Assembly: GCA_937983075.1 (NCBI GenBank)
Contig: CALKAQ010000094.1
Location: forward strand, 1 to 9,906
Length of the DNA: 9,906 nt
Reading direction: 5' to 3'
Source of the DNA: an uncultured bacterium
GTDB lineage: Bacteria > Bacillota > Limnochordia > DTU080 > JAAYLA01
Position 1 is the first letter of the stretch. Each line of letters begins with the position of its first letter. The notes under the pieces were generated by a model. The model ran no database searches. It saw only the letters and a program-made list of their open reading frames with translations, and was not told where the DNA came from. This document shows positions 7,018-9,906 of the stretch, in pieces. A program made the position numbers and the translations under genes.

Positions 7018-7606
7018 CAGGCTCTACCTCCGGCAAGATGATGACCCCGGCAACCGCCTTTGTTGTCTCCTCATGCACCAGGTCGCCAGAGACCTTGACG
7101 AACAGCTCGCGGTCCTTGGTCGTCCCCGTCAGCGCCGCCTGGCCGATCTTCAGCATCACATCAGGCCGATAGAGCTGAATCGTGGACGACCCGAGCGCCT
7201 TCAGAGCCTCAGCGAACGCCGACGAGAAGTTCTCGCTCGTTTCGTCCAGCCAGGACACCACGTCGCGCATCGTGAGGCTGGTGTACTTCTGAGCCGTGAG
7301 GCGGTACGCTTGGCGGACCATAAGCGCGTCCGGGTCCCGCTCTTCATCGGCGAGCAGGAGTGCTGCTAAATTACTTAACAATTCTCGCTGCTCCGCTGTA
7401 AGACCAGTGGCCTCTTTCTCGGTGAGTTCACCCGGCGGTTTGGCATTCGCCAGCGACTCGGCTGTGAGAGCCGGAAGCATCTCCTTCAAGGCATTCGCCT
7501 GCATTTCCATGTGATTTTCGGGCAGAAACGGGCGACGACGCACCTTTGTCCGATTCACCCGATCAAGCTCGGTGTCGTCGTCTATCATCTGCCACACATC
7601 TTTCAT
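6941..7606 (-). CDS. terS: Probable small terminase subunit
   Basis: This 221-residue protein starts at ATG 7606-7604, with GGTGAG 5 nt upstream. It is the first gene of the minus-strand operon, directly before and overlapping the large terminase, which is the main basis for the call. Sequence similarity to a specific small-terminase family is not obvious. The protein is mostly helical: an N-terminal part with KVRRRPFLPENH, helices LTAEQRELLSNLAALLLADEE and AYRLTAQKYTSLTMRDVVSWLDE, and a segment YRPDVMLKIGQAALTGTTKDRELFVKVSGDLVHEETTK. A Gly/Ser/Pro-rich C-terminal tail is encoded in the overlap with terL. Small subunits form rings that recognise pac or cos DNA and deliver it to the motor. A regulatory or other helical protein cannot be excluded. 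Confidence 0.7.
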   Translation of the reverse strand: MKDVWQMIDDDTELDRVNRTKVRRRPFLPENHMEMQANALKEMLPALTAESLANAKPPGELTEKEATGLTAEQRELLSNLAALLLADEERDPDALMVRQAYRLTAQKYTSLTMRDVVSWLDETSENFSSAFAEALKALGSSTIQLYRPDVMLKIGQAALTGTTKDRELFVKVSGDLVHEETTKAVAGVIILPEVEPDGDSGQPSGSRSDLAAQPRPAGEVP

Positions 7607-7628
7607 CGAGACTCACCACAAAACCAAA

Positions 7629-7655
7629 TGCGACGGGCTTTCATGGCCCGTCGCA
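7629..7655 (-). terminator. Strong hairpin with T-rich tail in the leader of the late operon (attenuator-like)
   Basis: TGCGACGGGC (7629-7638) and GCCCGTCGCA (7646-7655) form a perfect 10-bp GC-rich stem with a 7-nt loop. On the minus strand the stem is followed by TTTGGTTTTG, as in an intrinsic terminator with a broken U-run. It lies between the predicted late promoter and the small terminase start, so it would act inside the 5' leader as an attenuator or antitermination target. Termination itself is inferred. Confidence 0.6.
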
Positions 7656-7702
7656 CCCTGTCTGCCCCATTGAGCTATTTCGGGGGACACCACTACAAGG
7701 GT

Positions 7703-7732
7703 ACAGTACCACAACGACGAATTCTGCGTCAA
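7703..7732 (-). promoter_or_regulatory. Predicted promoter of the packaging/head operon
   Basis: On the minus strand, TTGACG (7732-7727) and TACTGT (7708-7703) are separated by 18 bp, with a TGn extension directly before the -10. The -10 lies inside a perfect palindrome GGTAC-T-GTACC (7700-7710), a possible operator. The -10 matches consensus in only three positions, so the call is moderate. The transcript would start near 7697 and carry a leader of about 90 nt. Confidence 0.45.
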
Positions 7733-7750
7733 GTAGACCACGCACACCGC

Positions 7751-7779
7751 TTGATCTTCTGCACAGATTGTGCTACTAT
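7751..7779 (+). promoter_or_regulatory. Predicted early promoter with a palindromic operator in its spacer
   Basis: TTGATC (7751-7756) and TACTAT (7774-7779) are 17 bp apart with TGC directly before the -10 (extended -10). The spacer ends in GCACA-GAT-TGTGC (7761-7773), a perfect dyad occupying the space a repressor would block. Transcription would start near 7786, just before the GGGAGGT ribosome site of the 7804 gene. Confidence 0.62.
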
Positions 7780-7803
7780 GCTCATCGGGAGGTGCTGCAA
7801 GCC

Positions 7804-8007
7804 ATGGAAAATTCGTCGAACGCTCGTGAAATCCGGACCATCCGCATTCGGGACGCTGCCCGGATGTTGCACAAGTCCGAGTCCTGGGTTTACGCCGTCG
7901 CCAAAAAGAGGCGGATTAAGCACTACAGGCTGGAAGGGTCCATTTTGCTCGATGAGGACGACTTCTACCGCTACATCCGCGAGAACACCGTCGAAGCAGA
8001 GAGGTAG
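7804..8007 (+). CDS. Small helix-turn-helix DNA-binding protein (excisionase/MerR-like HTH_17 type)
   Basis: This is a 67-residue protein from ATG 7804, with GGGAGGT ending 10 nt upstream; a GTG at 7792 is a less likely alternative. The sequence IRIRDAARMLHKSESWVYAVAKKRRIKHYRLEGSILLDEDDFYRYIREN fits the short winged-helix fold of excisionase-like and MerR-type domains. Here RDAARMLHKSESWVYAVAKKRRI is the helix-turn-helix and YRLEGSILLDEDDFYRYI the wing and last helix. It is the first gene of the plus-strand operon, 5 nt before the replication gene, and its own promoter carries a dyad operator, so autoregulation is a reasonable guess. It may control the early/late switch or assist at the origin. 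No integrase is visible here, so an excisionase role is not favoured. Confidence 0.8.
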   Translation: MENSSNAREIRTIRIRDAARMLHKSESWVYAVAKKRRIKHYRLEGSILLDEDDFYRYIRENTVEAER

Positions 8008-8012
8008 GGACT

Positions 8013-9173
8013 ATGGCCTGGATCGAATCCCACCAATCCCTGTCGCGGCATCGCAAGCTATTCCGCCTGTGCGGCCTCCTTGGGACGGACAAATACCGCC
8101 TCATAGGCCACCTCCATGAGCTGTGGTGGTGGGCGCTGGATAACGTTCAGCGCAACGGTGATTTCGGGGACATTACCAACGCCGAAATCGCCCAGGGAGC
8201 AGGCTGGGAGGGCGACCCCGATGAGTTCGTCAACGCCCTCATCGCTGCCGGGTTCATCGATCGGGTCGATGACCGGCTGTTCCTGCACGACTGGGAGGAC
8301 TACACCGCCCGATACTATGAGTACCGTGATCTCAGGCTTATCAGCTCCAAGTCCGGCCTTCTCGGCAACCACGAGCGATGGCATGTCCGCCGCGGTGTGA
8401 CCGATCCATCTTGCCCCTACTGCAACCCTCAAACAGACATCCCATCGCCAGGCGCATCGGGGGGCGATTCGGGTGCGACATCGGGGGCGACATCGGGGGC
8501 GACATCGCCCCCGATATCGGGGGGCGAATCGGGGGCGATATCGGGGGCGATATCGGGGGGCGAATCGCCCCGATCCTCGCCCCGATCCTCACCCCGATCC
8601 TCACCCCGATCCGCGACTCGGGATGGCGATATCATGGGGCTTATCGGGGGCGATATCGGGGGCGATATCGGGGGCGATATCGGGGGCGATTCGGGGGGGC
8701 GAATCGGGGGGGATATCGCCCCCGAATCGCAACCAACCATACCTACCAACCAACCAAACCAACCAACCGCGCGTAACGCGCGCGCGCGCACGCGCGAGGG
8801 TTCCGAAAGGCCAACAGGCGACGGTGATGACTACGAACGCCTGCTCGATAAATGCGTCATGGCCTGGAACGAATCCGATCCGCCGACCTCTAAGAGCCTC
8901 GCGGCCATCTCGGTGAGCCGCCGCAAGCACTGTGACGCCGCGCTCAAGGCGGGTGTGCCTGCTGAGTTCCTGATCGAGGTCATACGCAGGGAAGCCCCCG
9001 CGGGCACCCAACCCTGGAAGATCAGGCAGATGGCCGTGCAGGAATTCCGCAACAAGCGACCGTGGGAGATGGGCCAGAAGAAACAGGACGGCGTTCCCAA
9101 CGCCGGTGCCTACGAGCTTGTGGACCCGCAGGAAGTACAGGAGTTCGCCAAACTGATGTACGGAGAGGCATAG
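8013..9173 (+). CDS. Phage replication initiator-like protein with repeat-filled middle
   Basis: The product is 386 residues from ATG 8013, preceded by GAGGT 7 nt upstream. Residues 1-110 (MAWIESHQSLSRHRKLFRLCGLLG ... LHELWWWALDN ... FIDRVDDRLFLHDWEDYT) match the winged-helix N-terminal domain common in phage replisome-organiser/DnaD-like proteins. Next comes HERWHVRRGVTDPSCPYC, H-x3-H-x9-C-x2-C, a likely zinc site seen in related proteins. Residues about 140-245 are low complexity (SGAT/SGAI, SSPR, then IGGD units), encoded by 12-bp DNA repeats. A Thr/Asn/Pro and Arg-rich linker leads to a C-terminal helical domain (ERLLDKCVMAWNESDPP ... WKIRQMAVQEFRNKRPW) that may contact a helicase or loader. 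The layout, DNA-binding head, repeats, then partner domain, parallels lambda O. The initiator role is inferred from domain style and position. Confidence 0.75.
   Translation: MAWIESHQSLSRHRKLFRLCGLLGTDKYRLIGHLHELWWWALDNVQRNGDFGDITNAEIAQGAGWEGDPDEFVNALIAAGFIDRVDDRLFLHDWEDYTARYYEYRDLRLISSKSGLLGNHERWHVRRGVTDPSCPYCNPQTDIPSPGASGGDSGATSGATSGATSPPISGGESGAISGAISGGESPRSSPRSSPRSSPRSATRDGDIMGLIGGDIGGDIGGDIGGDSGGRIGGDIAPESQPTIPTNQPNQPTARNARARTREGSERPTGDGDDYERLLDKCVMAWNESDPPTSKSLAAISVSRRKHCDAALKAGVPAEFLIEVIRREAPAGTQPWKIRQMAVQEFRNKRPWEMGQKKQDGVPNAGAYELVDPQEVQEFAKLMYGEA
8456..8729 (+). repeat. 12-bp iteron-like array inside the initiator gene (candidate replication origin)
   Basis: The core unit is ATCGGGGGCGAT or close variants. 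Four exact tandem copies lie at 8643-8690, and many variants lie at 8456-8560. Between them, three tandem copies of CGATCCTC(A/G)CCC occupy 8571-8606, carrying the opposite-strand core GGGGCGA/GGATCGGGG. The unit ends ATCG/CGAT are inverted, and where units meet they make CGATATCG palindromes. The two direct blocks are read in different frames (SGAI versus IGGD), so the DNA word is conserved rather than the peptide. GATC sites recur every 12 bp at 8572, 8584, 8596 and 8608. An initiator-binding origin inside the initiator gene is the favoured reading. Confidence 0.72.
8731..8796 (+). other. Strand-biased CCAACC tract and alternating CG run beside the iterons
   Basis: Positions 8731-8768 are built of CCAA/CCAAA units with no G on the plus strand. 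The minus strand therefore reads GGTTGG repeats, able in principle to form a two-layer G-quadruplex. They are followed by a palindrome GCGCGT-A-ACGCGC (8769-8781) and a 21-nt alternating purine-pyrimidine run (8776-8796), of the kind that can adopt Z-DNA. All of this is coding (TNQPNQPTARNARARTR). It could be part of an origin, giving an easily melted or structured flank. Confidence 0.55.
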
Positions 9174-9186
9174 GAGGCTGACGTCA

Positions 9187-9684
9187 GTGCGAGATGAGTT
9201 GTTTACCACGAAGCCATCTATGGGACTCAGGGACGAAGACCCCGGTGGCATCTATTCCGGAGAGGTCACGGTAAAGCGCGCTGACGAGGGCATCGTCTGG
9301 GCCAAGCACAACGCGGCTCGTCCCGGCGTGGAAGCCGCGAAGCTCGACAAGAAGAAGCTCATCTTCTTCCGAGCCCTCGCCCTGAAGATCCTAGGCAACA
9401 AGACGGTCATGAACGTGGATGTCGGTTACAACCCTGAGTTCGGATGGCTGATCGTGGCCCCATCGAAGCGAGGCCACTACCGGCTCCGCCTCGATCCCTA
9501 CGGATCAAGCTCTCCGGTTGGAGGACGGAGACTCCACGATACCCTGGTTGCCGCCGGTGCGTCCGAGGGTCTGTGGGTTCCCGTGCCTAAGAACGAGCCC
9601 CTCTCCAAAAAGGCTCTGGAGGCATTCCGTCTCTACCAAACGATGGGCTGGACGGTTCTGAAGCTGGTCGAGAAATACACTTGA
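9187..9684 (+). CDS. Hypothetical early phage protein
   Basis: This is a 165-residue protein starting at GTG 9187 with AGGAGG 9 nt upstream; the next ATG at 9220 has no ribosome site. It begins 13 nt after the initiator gene and shares its operon. Features seen are an alternating charged start, a basic helix AAKLDKKKLIFFRALALKILGNK, beta strands TVMNVDVGYNPEFGWLIVAPS and HYRLRLDPYG, and a C-terminal helix KKALEAFRLYQTMGWTVLKLVEKYT. It is soluble and has no obvious catalytic or zinc motif. Its stop codon is contained in the -35 box of the following promoter. Location between an initiator and a resolvase suggests DNA replication or recombination, but I do not recognise it. Confidence 0.75.
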   Translation: MRDELFTTKPSMGLRDEDPGGIYSGEVTVKRADEGIVWAKHNAARPGVEAAKLDKKKLIFFRALALKILGNKTVMNVDVGYNPEFGWLIVAPSKRGHYRLRLDPYGSSSPVGGRRLHDTLVAAGASEGLWVPVPKNEPLSKKALEAFRLYQTMGWTVLKLVEKYT

Positions 9685-9709
9685 CAATCTGCACAATTGG
9701 TGGTATGCT
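9681..9709 (+). promoter_or_regulatory. Predicted promoter of the RusA-like gene, sharing an operator motif
   Basis: Consensus TTGACA (9681-9686) is followed after 17 bp by TATGCT (9704-9709), with TGG (extended -10) just before it. The spacer contains TCTGCACA and ends GCACAATTGGTGG (9691-9703), placed exactly as the GCACAGATTGTGC dyad is in the promoter at 7751. The expected transcription start falls at about 9715-9717, on the start codon at 9716. Confidence 0.65.
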
Positions 9710-9715
9710 TAAACC

Positions 9716-9906
9716 ATGGATCAGCAACGTGAATTGTTCGCGGGATACATACCGGGAACCATACGCAGTCTGAAGAATTCGCGGCGCCTCGTCTACCCCC
9801 GCCTCAAAGGCGGGGTTATGACGAAGCCCAAGTTCATACCGTCGAAGGCGTACAAAAAGTGGGAGGAGCAGGCGCTCGCGTCGCTGATTCACCAGCTCCA
9901 GGCCAG
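9716..9906 (+). CDS. rusA: RusA-type Holliday-junction resolvase, partial N-terminus
   Basis: The frame from ATG 9716 is open to the window edge, giving 63 complete residues: MDQQRELFAGYIPGTIRSLKNSRRLVYPRLKGG... then PSKAYKKWEEQALASLIHQLQA. The segments IPG-x-x-x-S-(K/L)KNSRR and PSK-x-Y-x-x-WEE are hallmarks of RusA-family endonucleases, dimeric enzymes that cut four-way DNA junctions. In phages they process replication or recombination intermediates before packaging. The catalytic aspartates lie further on, outside the window. The gene has its own strong promoter and lacks a well-spaced ribosome site, with GGTGGT 12 nt upstream only, so leaderless translation is likely. A 7-bp hairpin (9797-9815) lies within the coding region. 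Confidence 0.8.
   Translation, partial: MDQQRELFAGYIPGTIRSLKNSRRLVYPRLKGGVMTKPKFIPSKAYKKWEEQALASLIHQLQA

Noticed and set aside
7640..7690. tRNA-like stretch on the minus strand (AATAGCTCAATGGGG with a 7-nt-loop stem downstream)
   Set aside because: The D-stem has no matching 3' side, the loop lacks the invariant U33, there is no T-arm GGTTCGA and the acceptor ends do not pair. It is kept only as a possible structured leader.
8429..8791. Several long open frames on both strands across the iteron array
   Set aside because: The GC-rich 12-mer has no stop codons in most frames. These readings lack ribosome sites and give only low-complexity peptides; the 8013-9173 frame is the only one with real domains.
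9797..9815. CCCCGCC-TCAAA-GGCGGGG hairpin as a terminator
   Set aside because: It is inside the RusA-like coding region near the start of the mRNA, with only a TT after the stem; it is more likely incidental or a minor translational element.

Overview
This window is a slice of a double-stranded DNA tailed-phage (or prophage) genome, GC-rich, with two divergently transcribed modules separated by a short control region at about 7607-7803. Host signals are the very strong Shine-Dalgarno sites (AGGAGG/GGAGGT cores), frequent GTG starts and sigma-A/sigma-70-like promoters with TGn-extended -10 boxes. These fit a GC-rich Firmicute-like (or possibly actinobacterial/other Gram-positive) host. This is inference; no host gene is present, and I see no integrase in the window, so lysogeny cannot be judged.

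Left of the control region, everything reads on the minus strand in the classic packaging and head order: small terminase (6941-7606), large terminase (5599-7017), portal (3808-5598), a 57-residue protein in the portal-scaffold gap (3633-3806), scaffolding protein (2464-3465), major capsid protein (1466-2446), a small virion-type protein (1211-1453), a protein ending in a C2H2 zinc finger (747-1157), an unrecognised protein (349-741), and the start of an Asp-box (BNR) beta-propeller protein that runs off the left edge (1-352). Genes abut or overlap, so this is one late operon. It appears to start at a promoter near 7703-7732 and to carry a strong hairpin in its leader.

Right of the control region, the plus strand carries early/replication genes: a small helix-turn-helix protein (7804-8007), a replication-initiator-like protein (8013-9173) whose middle is a dense array of 12-bp iteron-like repeats resembling an origin placed inside the initiator gene as in lambda O, an unrecognised protein (9187-9684), and the start of a RusA-type Holliday-junction resolvase (9716 to the right edge). 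The two plus-strand promoters share a GCACA-type motif at the same place between -35 and -10, suggesting one regulator controls both. The rusA-like gene seems to be transcribed as a leaderless mRNA.

The points most worth a second look are the iteron/G-quadruplex array inside the initiator gene, the Asp-box gene built of near-identical 129-bp modules that starts directly in a repeat, the shared operator with a leaderless resolvase, and the attenuator-like leader of the late operon.
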